Source of the DNA: Embleya hyalina
Lineage (GTDB): Bacteria > Actinomycetota > Actinomycetes > Streptomycetales > Streptomycetaceae
Length of the DNA: 64,000 nucleotides
Reading direction: 5' to 3'
Assembly (NCBI RefSeq): GCF_003967355.1
Contig: NZ_BIFH01000013.1
Coordinates: 740,651 to 804,650 of the forward strand
Every line of letters starts with the position of its first letter. Position 1 is the first letter of the stretch. The notes under the pieces are model-generated. The model did no database searches and had not been told where the DNA came from. It worked only from the letters and a program-made list of their open reading frames with translations. Shown here piece after piece: positions 28,009-37,405 of this stretch. Made by a program: the position numbers and the translations under genes.

Positions 28009-29037
28009 TCAGGTCGCGGGACGGTCCGAGGAGGGGTCGACGGGGCCGGCGAGTGTGGCGGGGGAGTCCGCGTCGGGGATCAGCTTGCTCGGGGCGCCCG
28101 ATCCGTCCGCCGGGACCTGCCAGACATCGGCGTGCCCACCCCCTCGGCGGACTCCGTAGGCGACGGTGCGGTCGTCGATCCACGCGGCCTGGTCGTCGAC
28201 CGAACGTGTCTCGGCGAGCGGGGTCACCCTGCCGCCCGCCAGGTCCAGAACGGACAGGCGCCAGCCGCGGTTCGGATCGCCGGCCACCGCGGCCTTGAAG
28301 GCCAGCCTGGTGCCGTCGGGCGAGAGCGAGGGACACTCGACGTTCTCCCGGACGGTGCGGATGCTGCGCGTGCTCAGGTCGCCGTGCACGAGGTAGCGGT
28401 GGCCGGCCGTGGACATGGTCGCGTAGAAGTAGCGGTCGTCGGGGGCGAACGTGACGCCCCAGAAGTTGAGATCCTCCGCCCGGTACGGCCTGTTGTCGAC
28501 GCTGACCGCCCAGTCCTCGAGGGTCGAGATCAGGTCCCCGCTGCCGGTGTCGAGGATGCCGACGCGGGTGGCGAAGCGGCCCCCGTTGTAGGAGTCGCCG
28601 GTGACGAACACCGTCCAGGTGACCAGTCGGCCGCTGGGCGAGACCCGGGCCCGGTTGGGCACGCCCACCAGTGGCAGTGCGCGTTGCTCGGTCCCGTCCG
28701 GGCCCAGAACGACCGCCTCGAACGTGCGCAGGCCCTCGCCCAGGCGCAGGCAGATTCCGGTACCGCCGGCCGCGGACACCCGTACGCACGAGGTATCGGC
28801 CACGGTGCGGGGCCCGCCGGGATCGTTCGCGGCCACCGCGACCAGGTGATCGCGGGTGTCGCGCGCGGTGCTGCGGGCGATCAGGCGCGGCCCCGGGTCC
28901 AGGGTCACCGCGCCCGGTGTACCGGCGTGCGCGGCCCGCCGGGTGGGCTCGGCGGCGGATCCGATCGCGACGAGCGAGATCGCCACCAACGAGACGAATC
29001 CGACGACGGCGATCAGGATACGAATGCGCGCACTCAT
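28009..29037 (-). CDS. Membrane-anchored or secreted PD40/TolB-like beta-propeller protein
   Basis: 342 residues, with ATG 29037 overlapping the stop of the upstream MFS gene (ATGA). Residues 1-27 are a signal or anchor helix (MSARIRILIAVVGFVSLVAI, then SLVAIGSAA). The rest has TolB/WD40-like PD40 blades: FWGVTFAPDDRYFYATMSTA, CPSLSPDGTRLAFKAAV and QAAWIDDRTVAYGVRRGGG. The S-P/D-D/G-x-R/T-x-x-A/F pattern is typical. Such propellers bind ligands or partners outside the cell. Tight overlap with the MFS transporter implies translational coupling and a shared process, which is otherwise unknown. Confidence 0.8.
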   Translation of the reverse strand: MSARIRILIAVVGFVSLVAISLVAIGSAAEPTRRAAHAGTPGAVTLDPGPRLIARSTARDTRDHLVAVAANDPGGPRTVADTSCVRVSAAGGTGICLRLGEGLRTFEAVVLGPDGTEQRALPLVGVPNRARVSPSGRLVTWTVFVTGDSYNGGRFATRVGILDTGSGDLISTLEDWAVSVDNRPYRAEDLNFWGVTFAPDDRYFYATMSTAGHRYLVHGDLSTRSIRTVRENVECPSLSPDGTRLAFKAAVAGDPNRGWRLSVLDLAGGRVTPLAETRSVDDQAAWIDDRTVAYGVRRGGGHADVWQVPADGSGAPSKLIPDADSPATLAGPVDPSSDRPAT

Positions 29038-30365
29038 GCGTGGGCCTCCTCGGCGGCGGGTTCGGGGAGCAGGACCGCGGTGACCGCGATCGCCGCGAGT
29101 ACCGCGCCGGCGGCGAACCTGGTCGCGGTGGCGGGGCCGTGGCTCACCCAGGCGAGGCCGAACGCGACCGACGAGACGAGATAGGCCAGCGCCTGTGCGG
29201 TCTGGACCAGGGCCAGTCCCGTGGTGCGCAGCGACGCCGGCAGCACCGGGCCGGCGAGCGCCATCAGGACGCCGTCGGCGGCGGCGTAGAACATGCCCAG
29301 GCAACCCAACACGAGCACGGTGGTCCACGTCGCGGACAGCGGGCCGAACAGCAGGAGATAGCCGACGCACAGCGCCGCGTAGCCGCACAACAACATACGT
29401 TTGCGGCCCCAGCGGTCGGCCAGCGCACCGAACGGCGCCGCGAGCGTCAGGTATACGAGGTTCGTCCCGACGGCGCACAGCGGAAACCAGCCCGCCGAAA
29501 ATCCCTGACGATCCATCAGCACGAGGTAGACGAAACCGTCGCCGATGGTGGCCAGGCCGAGCAGGGCCGCCGCGTACACCAGACGGCGCACCCGGACCGA
29601 GCCGAGCAGGCCGAGCGCGGCGCGCGCGGTGACCGGCTCCGTCGGCGATGTCCGCTCGCGCCGGTCGCGGGTGAACAGCATCAGCGTCAGCAAACCCATG
29701 CAGGCGACGCAGAAGCTGGTGATGAACAGCGCGTCGAACGCGGCCGGGGAGGCCGCCCCGACGGCACCCAGCAGGCCCAGCGCCACGAGCGGTCCGGCGA
29801 ACGCGCCCGCGCTGTCCATGGCGCGATGCACGCCGAACGCCCGACCGAGCATCGGTTCCGGTGTGGAAAGGGTGATCAGGGCGTCCCGGGGGGCCGATCG
29901 CAGGCCCTTGCCGGCTCGATCCGCGACGATCACCGCGCCCAGCGCCGGCGTCGATCCGCCCGCGAGGAGCAGGGCGGGTTTGGCCAGCGCGGAGATCGCG
30001 TAACCGACCCCGGCGACCCGCTTGCGCCGGCGGGTGCGGTCGGCCACGTAGCCGCCGACCAGCCGCAGCAGCGCGGTCGCGCCGGTGTAGAGGCCGTCCA
30101 TGACGCCGTACGCGGCCGGGCTCATGTCCAGGGCGAGGACGAAGTACAGCGGCAGTACGGCGGTGACCATCTCCGAGGAGACGTCGGTCAACAGGCTTAC
30201 GGCGCCGAGCGCGAGCACGTTGGCGCTGATCCCGGCCGGCGGGCGGCGTGGTCGGCGCGAGCGCGCGGCGTCCTTGGCCGGCCGGTCGATGGTCGAGAGG
30301 TACACGGGTGCGTTCACCTTCTCGGATGCCGAGCGGGAGGGGGACGAGATCGGCCCGGTGGCCAC
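29034..30365 (-). CDS. MFS transporter
   Basis: A 443-residue membrane protein with twelve predicted helices. The SLLTDVSSEMVTAVLPLYF opening, VADRTRRRKRVAGVGYAISA loop and ADRAGKGLRSAPRDALIT segment place it in a subfamily of MFS proteins annotated as multidrug or unknown transporters. GTG 30365 or an internal GTG (at VNAPVYLS, preceded by GAAGG) could be the start; the helices begin ~45 residues in either way. It sits 45 bases after the phosphoesterase gene and overlaps the propeller gene by 4 bases, so all three are probably one operon. Substrate unknown. Confidence 0.8.
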   Translation of the reverse strand: MATGPISSPSRSASEKVNAPVYLSTIDRPAKDAARSRRPRRPPAGISANVLALGAVSLLTDVSSEMVTAVLPLYFVLALDMSPAAYGVMDGLYTGATALLRLVGGYVADRTRRRKRVAGVGYAISALAKPALLLAGGSTPALGAVIVADRAGKGLRSAPRDALITLSTPEPMLGRAFGVHRAMDSAGAFAGPLVALGLLGAVGAASPAAFDALFITSFCVACMGLLTLMLFTRDRRERTSPTEPVTARAALGLLGSVRVRRLVYAAALLGLATIGDGFVYLVLMDRQGFSAGWFPLCAVGTNLVYLTLAAPFGALADRWGRKRMLLCGYAALCVGYLLLFGPLSATWTTVLVLGCLGMFYAAADGVLMALAGPVLPASLRTTGLALVQTAQALAYLVSSVAFGLAWVSHGPATATRFAAGAVLAAIAVTAVLLPEPAAEEAHA

Positions 30366-30410
30366 GATCGGGGCGCGGCCACCGGGCCGATCGACTGCGG
30401 GTGGTGCGGC

Positions 30411-31874
30411 TCAGCCGGTGATCGTCACGTCGTCGACCTGGGCCTCGACGAGACTGGCCGTGCCGCCGTCGGCGGCCTGGATCTCCAGCCGGATCGTCCG
30501 ACCCGAGAAGGCCGAGAGGTCGGCCGTGGCGTTCTGCCAGGCGCCGGCCACCTCGTCCGGCGAACCGGTGCGCTCGAACACCGTGGTGGTCTGCTCACCG
30601 TCGATCACCCGGACGCGGATGTAGTCGTCCGCGTCGGAGTTGTTCGCGTGGGCCAGGTTGTACGAGAACCGCAGGTTCGGCGCCGACCCGCCCGCGGGCA
30701 GGGCGATCTCCGGCGAGCGCACCGAACTCACGCCCCCGTCCAGGTCGTTGGAGCTGTAGTCGGCGCCGGCTCGGGCACCGGTGGACAATGCGCCGGTCCC
30801 GGACACGGTGGTGCCCAACTGCTTGACCTGCTTGGGACCGTAGGTGGATCGAGTCTCTTCGGGGTCGCCCCGCTCCCAGGCTCCGGATGTGGCGGTGTCG
30901 GCGCCGGCGGAGTTCACCGTCCAACCCCGATCGGCCTCGAAGTCGTCGGCGAACAGCGTCGAGCCGCCCGGGGTCGACCCGGACCAGGCGTCGGTGATCG
31001 GTGACTTGCGGGCCGCCTCACCCAGCGCGGGCAGGCCGTGCATGTCCTCGAGCGTGCGTAGCACGCTGTAGTGGTTGATCGAGCCGGAGGACTGGTGACC
31101 GGCCTTGACGTGGTCGCCGACGAAGACGGTGTGGATCTGGTTGACGGAGCGGAAGTCGTCCTCGTCGAAGGTGGTGATCAGCAGGCTGTTGTGGGTCTTG
31201 GCCCACTGCACGTATCCGTCGAGATTGCGCTGGAGCCAGGTGTCGCCGGTGCCGGTCGAGCAGTCGTGCATGTCGTTGCACATGTCCGGCACCACGAACG
31301 ACACGTCGGGCAGCTTGCTGTAATCGGTCGGGAAGGCCGAGAACGGTACGTGGGTGCTCGCCCCCGCGGTGTTCGCGAAACTGGCCCAGGGCGCGTGCTT
31401 GCGGCGGTACTTGCCGCTCTTGCAGTCCCGGGAGCCGGCCTTGGGCAGGCCCTCGGAGTACGCCTTGAACGTCTTGCCCGCCGCCGCGAGTTGTTGTCCG
31501 AGGTTGTCGCCGGTCAGGTTCGTACAGTCGTCGCCGGTCACGCCGTGCTGCGAGCCGGAGAACAGCCCGATGTAGTTGGGCTGGCTGGGATGGGTGATCC
31601 CGAACGAGTTGGTGAACAACGTGCCCTGCTGCGCCAAGGAGTTGAAGTAGGGCGCCTTCGAACTTCCCTTGATGGTCTCGTAGTTGGTGTTCTCGAAGAG
31701 CACGATCACCACATGATCGAACTCGGGTACGGCCGACGCGGCGGCGGGTGCGGCTGCCGGGTTCGCGGCGGACTGTTCCTTCGCCTGCGCCGTGGGGGAC
31801 AGCGCGGCGGCTCCGACGACCAGTACGGCCAACGCGGGGATGCCGAGCCTGGCCGGGATGCGTGGGATCCGCAT
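30411..31874 (-). CDS. Secreted phosphoesterase (acid phosphatase/phospholipase-C-like) with C-terminal beta-sandwich
   Basis: 487 residues. ATG 31874 follows AGGAGG. Residues 1-31 are a signal peptide (RLGIPALAVLVVGAAALSPT, then AQA). Residues ~47-320 match the PF04185 phosphoesterase family: FDHVVIVLFENTNYETIKGS at the start, THPSQPNYIGLFSGS, SFVVPDMCNDMHDC and ITTFDEDD near the end of the domain. These are typical of secreted acid phosphatases acting on phosphomonoesters. The last ~165 residues (from LFADDFEADRGW) form a jelly-roll/MAM-like sandwich for binding. Four Cys in the catalytic domain may pair. It is the first gene of a likely operon with the MFS and propeller genes. A phosphate-scavenging role is inferred. 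Confidence 0.88.
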   Translation of the reverse strand: MRIPRIPARLGIPALAVLVVGAAALSPTAQAKEQSAANPAAAPAAASAVPEFDHVVIVLFENTNYETIKGSSKAPYFNSLAQQGTLFTNSFGITHPSQPNYIGLFSGSQHGVTGDDCTNLTGDNLGQQLAAAGKTFKAYSEGLPKAGSRDCKSGKYRRKHAPWASFANTAGASTHVPFSAFPTDYSKLPDVSFVVPDMCNDMHDCSTGTGDTWLQRNLDGYVQWAKTHNSLLITTFDEDDFRSVNQIHTVFVGDHVKAGHQSSGSINHYSVLRTLEDMHGLPALGEAARKSPITDAWSGSTPGGSTLFADDFEADRGWTVNSAGADTATSGAWERGDPEETRSTYGPKQVKQLGTTVSGTGALSTGARAGADYSSNDLDGGVSSVRSPEIALPAGGSAPNLRFSYNLAHANNSDADDYIRVRVIDGEQTTTVFERTGSPDEVAGAWQNATADLSAFSGRTIRLEIQAADGGTASLVEAQVDDVTITG

Positions 31875-31936
31875 CGGGGACCTCCTCATAGGGGACGGGT
31901 TTCCATCGGGAGTGCGGCCGGTGCCGTGCCCTCGGC

Positions 31937-33133
31937 TCAACCGCCGGTGTAGAGAAGGCGGTTGGGGGTACCCGAGCGGGCGTCGGAGATCCGGTCGGGG
32001 GTGGATTGCCGGATCAGGGCGCTCTCCACCTCGGCCGGGGTCGCCGTGGGGTGCTCGGACAACCACAGGGCGGCGGCGCCGGTCACGTGCGGTGCCGCCA
32101 TCGAGGTTCCGGTCCTGCTCTTGGTCGCCGTGTCGGTGGAGTTCCAGGCCGACACGATGCCGGTGCCCGGCGCGAACAGGTCGGTGCACGACCCGTAGTT
32201 CGAGTCGGAGCGGCGCCGGTCATTGGAGTCGGAGTTGTTCACCACGATGGCCTGCTCGACCGCGGCCGGCGCGTTGCGGCACGCGTTGGTGCCGTCGTTC
32301 CCGGACGAGACGACCCACGTGACACCGGACGCGATCGATTTCTTGATCGCGCTCTCCTCGCTGGTGCTGCGGGAGCCGTTGATGCTCATGTTGACCACGG
32401 CCGGCTTCACCGCGTGCGCGGTGATCCAGTCGGCGGCCGCGATGATGCCCGACTTGCTGGCACTGTCGTTGCAGTCCAGGACCCGCACCGACACCAGGTG
32501 CACACCCTTGGCCACCCCGTGGTCCCGGCCGCCGATGGTGCCGGCCACGTGCGTGCCGTGACCGAGACAGTCCTGGCCGTCGTGGCCGTCGCCGACCTCG
32601 TCGACGCCCACGCTCGCCCGCCCCTCGAACTGCCCGTGCGAGGTGCGGATTCCGCTGTCGAGGACGTACACCGTGACGTTGCTCGCGGTGTTCGCGTAGG
32701 TATAGGAGTGATCGAGCGGCAACTTGCGTTGATCCACCCGATCCAGACCCCAGGACGGCGGGTCGGATTGGGTGGTCGAGGCGGACGCCCGCACCGCGGT
32801 GTCCGGTTCCACGTAGGCCACGCGTGGATCCGTCGCGATCCGACGCGCCTGCGCCGGACTCAGCTCCGCGGCGAACCCGGCGAGCGCCGCGCCGTAGGTG
32901 GCCCGCACGACGCCGCCGTACGACGCCGCGATGCGGGCGGACTCCGCGCGGACCGTCTCCGGCGACGCCGCTTCGTCCTTGAGGACCACGATGTGCCGAC
33001 CGGTGACGGAAGCGCCCTCGGTACCGCCGGGAGCCGTCGATCGGGCCACGGCGTGAACGGGTGACACGAGCAGGAGCGGAAGGACCACCGCCGCGGCGAT
33101 GGCAGCGGTCGGCCTTCGGATGCGTATGCGCAC
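31937..33133 (-). CDS. Secreted S8 family serine protease (subtilisin/proteinase K type)
   Basis: 398 residues from GTG 33133, with GGGAG upstream. The order is: signal peptide (1-28, AAIAAAVVLPLLLVSPVHAV), an I9 inhibitor propeptide (~46-115, RHIVVLKDE ... VAYVEPD), then the catalytic domain. The triad is Asp159 (VLDSG), His192 (GHGTHVAGT) and Ser344 (GTSMAAPH); the oxyanion Asn lies in SSGNDG. Four Cys fit the proteinase K-like branch. It should be exported, self-process and degrade extracellular protein. It lies 62 bases upstream of the phosphoesterase on the same strand, and the regulator at 33352 is divergent. Confidence 0.93.
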   Translation of the reverse strand: MRIRIRRPTAAIAAAVVLPLLLVSPVHAVARSTAPGGTEGASVTGRHIVVLKDEAASPETVRAESARIAASYGGVVRATYGAALAGFAAELSPAQARRIATDPRVAYVEPDTAVRASASTTQSDPPSWGLDRVDQRKLPLDHSYTYANTASNVTVYVLDSGIRTSHGQFEGRASVGVDEVGDGHDGQDCLGHGTHVAGTIGGRDHGVAKGVHLVSVRVLDCNDSASKSGIIAAADWITAHAVKPAVVNMSINGSRSTSEESAIKKSIASGVTWVVSSGNDGTNACRNAPAAVEQAIVVNNSDSNDRRRSDSNYGSCTDLFAPGTGIVSAWNSTDTATKSRTGTSMAAPHVTGAAALWLSEHPTATPAEVESALIRQSTPDRISDARSGTPNRLLYTGG

Positions 33134-33351
33134 AACTGCTCCCAGGGGGAGGAGGGAACGCCCCGGAATTCGGGGGTGTGCATGGTCTACTCCCGATCCG
33201 CACCGCGCAGCGGCACATGATCGCCAGTGGCGGAATTGGGCACTTCGGCCCAACCGGACGGCCGCGCTGTCATGCTGCCTCCGGATCGGCCACCGTGTCC
33301 GCGCCGTGAACGCATCGCCGCGGGCGGCAACAGGCAGGCGAAAGGACGAGG

Positions 33352-34341
33352 ATGCGCGACGAGGATCTACCGAAACATCTGGGCCGACTCGGCCTTTCCG
33401 ATCGTGAGGCGCTGGTCTACCGGGCGATGCTCGGTACGGGACCGACCGGGACGGCGAACCTGGCCGCCCGCCTGGGGATGGGTCCCGAAGAAGTGGACGA
33501 GTCGGTGGCCCGCCTGGTCGAATTGGGCCTGGCCTCCGCGGCCGGGCCCGCCCCGGCGGCGGTCGTCCCCATCGAACCGAGCATCGGCATCGAACGCCTC
33601 GCGCACGTGCGCTCCGCCGAACTGCGCCAGGCCCAACTGGCGGCGATCGACGCCTATCGCGGCTACCGGCGTTCGGTCCACCCGCAGCAGGCCGGTACCG
33701 ACGACATGATCGAGGTGCTCACCGGGGCACGGATCAAGGAGCGCATCCGCCTCTCCGAGCACACCGCGACCACGGAGGTGCTGCGCTTCGATTCGCCGCC
33801 GTACCACACCGGCGGCGTGTCGAACGAGGTCGAGGAGCGCAACCTCGAACACGGCGTCGCGTATCGGATCGTGTACTCGAAGTCCGCCGTGCAGAACGCG
33901 CATTACTACGAGTGCAACATCAAGCCCTGCATAGCCGCCGGCGAGCAGGCCCGGGTCCTGCCGACCGTGCCCGTGAAGCTGACCATCTTCGATCGGCGAC
34001 TGGCCCTGGTGTCCATGTCGTTCGTCGAGGCCGACATCAACGACTCGCTGCTCATCGTGCGTGCGTCGAGTCTGCTCACCGCCCTGATCGGGCTGTTCGA
34101 GAGTTCGTGGCGGGCGGCCTTCCCGCTGCACCTGGGCGGTCGGGTGCCGCCAGCGCTGCGCCCGATCCACCGCCGCATCCTGGAACTGCTCGGCAGTGGT
34201 CTGACGGACGAGGCCATCGCCGAACTCCTGGGCATCAGCCGCCGAACGTTGTCGCGCAATCTGGAGCACCTCAACAGCAGCGCCGGCTCCACCACCCGCT
34301 TCCAACTGGCGTTGTACGCGGCCCGAAAGGGCTGGATCTGA
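33352..34341 (+). CDS. LuxR-type regulator with TrmB-like N-terminal domain
   Basis: 329 residues. ATG 33352 has AAAGGACGAGG upstream. The N-terminal ~70 residues are a TrmB-like winged helix (LGLSDREALVYRAMLGTGPT). The middle is a phospholipase-D-like/TrmB effector region (EVLTGARIKERIRLSEHT, later LPTVPVKLTIFDRRLALVSM). The C-terminal LuxR helix-turn-helix covers ~265-325 (GLTDEAIAELLGISRRTLSR). This architecture is frequent among Streptomyces regulators, often inside or beside biosynthetic clusters. It converges on the chain-extension operon. It is the best candidate for the pathway-specific regulator of the NRPS-2 block; its signal is unknown. Confidence 0.88.
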   Translation: MRDEDLPKHLGRLGLSDREALVYRAMLGTGPTGTANLAARLGMGPEEVDESVARLVELGLASAAGPAPAAVVPIEPSIGIERLAHVRSAELRQAQLAAIDAYRGYRRSVHPQQAGTDDMIEVLTGARIKERIRLSEHTATTEVLRFDSPPYHTGGVSNEVEERNLEHGVAYRIVYSKSAVQNAHYYECNIKPCIAAGEQARVLPTVPVKLTIFDRRLALVSMSFVEADINDSLLIVRASSLLTALIGLFESSWRAAFPLHLGGRVPPALRPIHRRILELLGSGLTDEAIAELLGISRRTLSRNLEHLNSSAGSTTRFQLALYAARKGWI

Positions 34342-34342
34342 G

Positions 34343-34369
34343 CCCGGTACCGGCCACCGCACGACCGGG
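34343..34369. terminator. Weak hairpin between convergent genes
   Basis: CCCGGT (34343-34348) and ACCGGG (34364-34369) can pair across a 15-base loop in the 32-base gap between the regulator and the dehydrogenase gene. It is a modest bidirectional terminator candidate. Confidence 0.3.
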
Positions 34370-34373
34370 ACGA

Positions 34374-35426
34374 TCAGGCGTGGGGCTCGGGTCGGGCGTC
34401 GGCGAGGTTCTTTTCCAGCCGGGTCATGACTTCCGCCATGAAGGTGCCGGTGGTGCCGTGACCGCCCAGGTCCGGGGTGGCGGAGTCGGTGCGCGCCGCG
34501 GCGGCCAGTGCCCGGCGCAGCGAGGCCGCCGCCGGGAGATGGCCGAGATGGTCGAGCATGAGGGCGACCGCCGTCGCCGCGGCGTACGGATTGGCGATGC
34601 CCCGGCCCGCGATGTCGGGCGCGCTTCCGTGTACCGGCTCGAACAGGGCACAGCCGGTCTCCGGGCACACGCTCGCACTGGCGGCCAGCCCGAGTCCGCC
34701 CATGAGGGCCGCACCGATGTCGCTGATGATGTCGCCGAAGAGATTGGAGGCGACGACGCCGTCGTAGGGCGAGGGGTCGCGCACCAGGTGGTAGCAGAAG
34801 GAGTCGACGTACTCCTCGTTGCCCACCAGCTTTGGAAAACGGGCGAGTTCGGCACGGAAGACCTCCTGCCAGAGGCGACCCGTGTGGGGGACCGCGTTGC
34901 TCTTGTGCACCAGGGTGACCCGTTCGCGACCGCTCTCGCTCAGGGTGCGCAGGCAGTAGCGGAGGAACTTCTCGACGGTCTCCCGGGTGTATACGCATTC
35001 GTCGATGGCCACGGCCGGGTGCCTCCCGTGTGAGACGGTGCCGCCGACTCCGGCGTAGAGGCCCTGGGTGTTCTCCCGGAACAGGGCGATCGCCCGGTCG
35101 CTGCCGCGCGGGGTGAAGGGCCGGTGGTTGACGTACAGGTCGAGGCCTCGACGAAGGCCCAGCAAGATGTCGCGACCGTGTGCCATGTCGGGGATCCTGG
35201 GGTCGCCCAGGGCGCCGAGGAGAATGGTGGGGTAGTCGGAGGCGAGCAGGTCGAGCGCGTCGGGCGGCAGGCCGACGCGCTCGGCCAGCCACCGCTCGGC
35301 GCCCCAGTCGAAGATCCGGTACGAGAGGTCCAGTCCGAAGTGCTCGCCGAGGAGTTCGAGAGCGGGCAGGACGGCCGGGACGACCTCGCCGCCGATTCCG
35401 TCCCCGGGAATCACGGCGATCCTCAT
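34374..35426 (-). CDS. Isopropylmalate/isocitrate-dehydrogenase-like oxidative decarboxylase
   Basis: 350 residues, matching the usual length of LeuB/homoisocitrate dehydrogenases. It has the NAD-binding start MRIAVIPGDGIGGEVVP, the substrate-loop HRPFTPRG and FRENTQGLYAG, the Lys of LVHKSNAVPHT, the metal-binding Asp of SNLFGDIISDIGAALMGGLG, and EPVHGSAPDIAGRGIANP for nucleotide binding. It would oxidise and decarboxylate a 3-substituted malate to give a 2-oxo acid one carbon longer than the starting one. ATG overlaps the stop of the fused aconitase gene (ATGA), so it is the last gene of a translationally coupled three-gene operon. The specific substrate cannot be read from sequence. Confidence 0.9.
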   Translation of the reverse strand: MRIAVIPGDGIGGEVVPAVLPALELLGEHFGLDLSYRIFDWGAERWLAERVGLPPDALDLLASDYPTILLGALGDPRIPDMAHGRDILLGLRRGLDLYVNHRPFTPRGSDRAIALFRENTQGLYAGVGGTVSHGRHPAVAIDECVYTRETVEKFLRYCLRTLSESGRERVTLVHKSNAVPHTGRLWQEVFRAELARFPKLVGNEEYVDSFCYHLVRDPSPYDGVVASNLFGDIISDIGAALMGGLGLAASASVCPETGCALFEPVHGSAPDIAGRGIANPYAAATAVALMLDHLGHLPAAASLRRALAAAARTDSATPDLGGHGTTGTFMAEVMTRLEKNLADARPEPHA

Positions 35427-37405
35427 GTCCGCGCTCCGCCGGCGAGCATGTCCTCCACGGAGCTGAGCCGCCCCGCGATGGCGCTCGCCGCGACCACGTA
35501 CGGGGAGGCGAGATAGACCCGGCCGGGTCCGGACCGTCCGGGGAAGTTGCGGTTCTGGGCGCTGACGGTGATTTCGTCGGGCCGCTCCGAGACACCCGGC
35601 CCGGCGTTGATGCAGGCGCCGCAGGAGGGCGGCAGGACGGTGACGCCGACCTGCTCGAAGAGGTCGAGATAGCCGCGTTCGACGGCGTGGTTCAGCACGG
35701 CCTCGCTGCCGACCTGGATGTATGCCCGGACCTCGGCGGGTACCGATCGCCCCTGGTCGCGGGCGAGCCTGAAGACGTCGGCGTACATGTCCATGTCCGC
35801 GGCCTTGCCGCCGGTGCAGGAACCGCCGTACACCTTGTCGACGCGGACGTCCTCGCGCACCGAGGCGAGCGGGACGGCGTTGCGGGGGTCTCCCGGCAGG
35901 GCCACCATGGGCTGGACGGAGCCCAGGTCCACGGTGACGGTGGAGTCGTATCGTGCGCCGGGGTCCGAGGACGGTACGGCGCCGGCGGGAGTCGCCGGAG
36001 TGCGGCGGGCCAGGTGGGCGTGGGTGACGTCGTCGGCTTCGAACAACGCGGTCATGCCCCCCGCCTCCACCGCCATGTTGCACAGGGTGGCGCGTTCGTC
36101 CATGCCGATGGACCCCACGCCGGAGCCGGTGAACAGGAGAACCTTGCCCAGGGTCCGGCTCCCCTCGATCCCGGGGTGGACCAGCAGGCCGAGCATGACG
36201 TCCTTGGCGCAGACGCCCGGGCGCAGTGTGCCGTCGAGTTCGACCCGGACGACGGCCGGCACCTTCACCAGGGTCTCCCGGTTGTACCAGGCGTTGGCGA
36301 TGTCGGTGGCGCCCACCCCGAAGGCCAGGGCGCCGACGGCGCCGCCCGTGCAGGTGTGGCTGTCGGTACCGATGATCACGTCCCCCGGGCGGGCGACGTG
36401 CTCCAGGATGTGGTTGTGACAGATCGCCCGGCTTCCGCCGCCCTCGCGGGGGCCGATGAAGTGTGCGCCGCCGAGTTCGGCGAACTCCCGTTGCCGGACC
36501 CCGAGGTCCTCGACGCGGGCGATCAGCCGGTCACCGTTCTCCCGGCGCCTCAGGACGGGGGCGGCCAGGGAGAGGTGGTCCTGGAAGAAGTAGCAGGTGT
36601 CGGGCTGTTCGAGCCGGGCGTGCGGTCCGAACTGTCGGGTGAACATGCCTGCGGCCATGGGGGTGACGTACTCGTGCGAGAATCGGACGTCCGTCGTGAC
36701 GAAGTACGACTCGCCGACGCTCACCGAGGCGTTCGCGGGGAGCGGGTTGCGCGGCGACAGGGCACGCTGAAGGATCTTCTCCACGACGTTCAGCGGGCGC
36801 GCGGGAGCGAACTCGGGGGTGAGGACCGAGCGTTGGCGATTGAAGCCGAACAGGCCCCCGAGGTCGACGATGGCGCGCTCGATGTTGTTGGCACGTCGGG
36901 TGAACGCGGCGAGCGGCAGTTCCTCGCCGTCGAGAAGGGACTCCAGCACGTCGAAGTCGGTGCAGGTGACGATGCCGACGTTGCGGCAATTCTGCTCGTA
37001 GATGCGCTCGAAGGAGCGGGCGAAGACGACTTCGACGCCGGCGTACTTCTCCGCGTAGACGGCGTGCTCCCGGGAGGAGCCGCAGCCCTTCGCCTCGCCG
37101 CTGACGATGATCCGGGGCGCGAGTGACTTCAGCGCGCCCTCGGCGACCTTCTTGTCCCGCAGTCCCAGGTAGGCGTAGTCGCCGAGTTTCTCGTCGTACC
37201 GGTAACAGCACCAGCCCGGGATGATCTCGTCGGTGGAGATGTTGTTCATCAGCGGCGCGCGCAGGAGTTCGGCGGTGCCGAGCGCCGAATCGCCCGACAA
37301 TTGGTCGGCCACGAGATCGGTGTTCTCGGTCAGGACGAGGACGTTGCCGTGTGGGCCGATCCGGCGCTCCGCGGACTCGTCCCGGGGGTCATTCCGCGGT
37401 CGCAA
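35423..37405 (-). CDS. Fused aconitase-family isomerase with swivel domain at the N-terminus
   Basis: 660 residues joining both halves of an isopropylmalate isomerase/homoaconitase-type enzyme in reversed order. Residues ~20-205 are the small (LeuD-like) swivel domain: NNISTDEIIPGW, GEAKGCGSSREHAVYAE, YEQNCRNVGIV. Residues ~215-655 are the large (LeuC-like) domain with the iron-sulfur ligand motifs GTDSHTCTGGAVGALAFG and PPSCGACINAGPG. Most bacteria keep these as two proteins, or fuse them with the large domain first. It would move the hydroxyl of a 2-alkylmalate via an alkene. The start at TTG 37405 overlaps the preceding gene by 17 bases and has only GGGCGG upstream, so the exact start is uncertain. 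Confidence 0.9.
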   Translation of the reverse strand: MRPRNDPRDESAERRIGPHGNVLVLTENTDLVADQLSGDSALGTAELLRAPLMNNISTDEIIPGWCCYRYDEKLGDYAYLGLRDKKVAEGALKSLAPRIIVSGEAKGCGSSREHAVYAEKYAGVEVVFARSFERIYEQNCRNVGIVTCTDFDVLESLLDGEELPLAAFTRRANNIERAIVDLGGLFGFNRQRSVLTPEFAPARPLNVVEKILQRALSPRNPLPANASVSVGESYFVTTDVRFSHEYVTPMAAGMFTRQFGPHARLEQPDTCYFFQDHLSLAAPVLRRRENGDRLIARVEDLGVRQREFAELGGAHFIGPREGGGSRAICHNHILEHVARPGDVIIGTDSHTCTGGAVGALAFGVGATDIANAWYNRETLVKVPAVVRVELDGTLRPGVCAKDVMLGLLVHPGIEGSRTLGKVLLFTGSGVGSIGMDERATLCNMAVEAGGMTALFEADDVTHAHLARRTPATPAGAVPSSDPGARYDSTVTVDLGSVQPMVALPGDPRNAVPLASVREDVRVDKVYGGSCTGGKAADMDMYADVFRLARDQGRSVPAEVRAYIQVGSEAVLNHAVERGYLDLFEQVGVTVLPPSCGACINAGPGVSERPDEITVSAQNRNFPGRSGPGRVYLASPYVVAASAIAGRLSSVEDMLAGGART

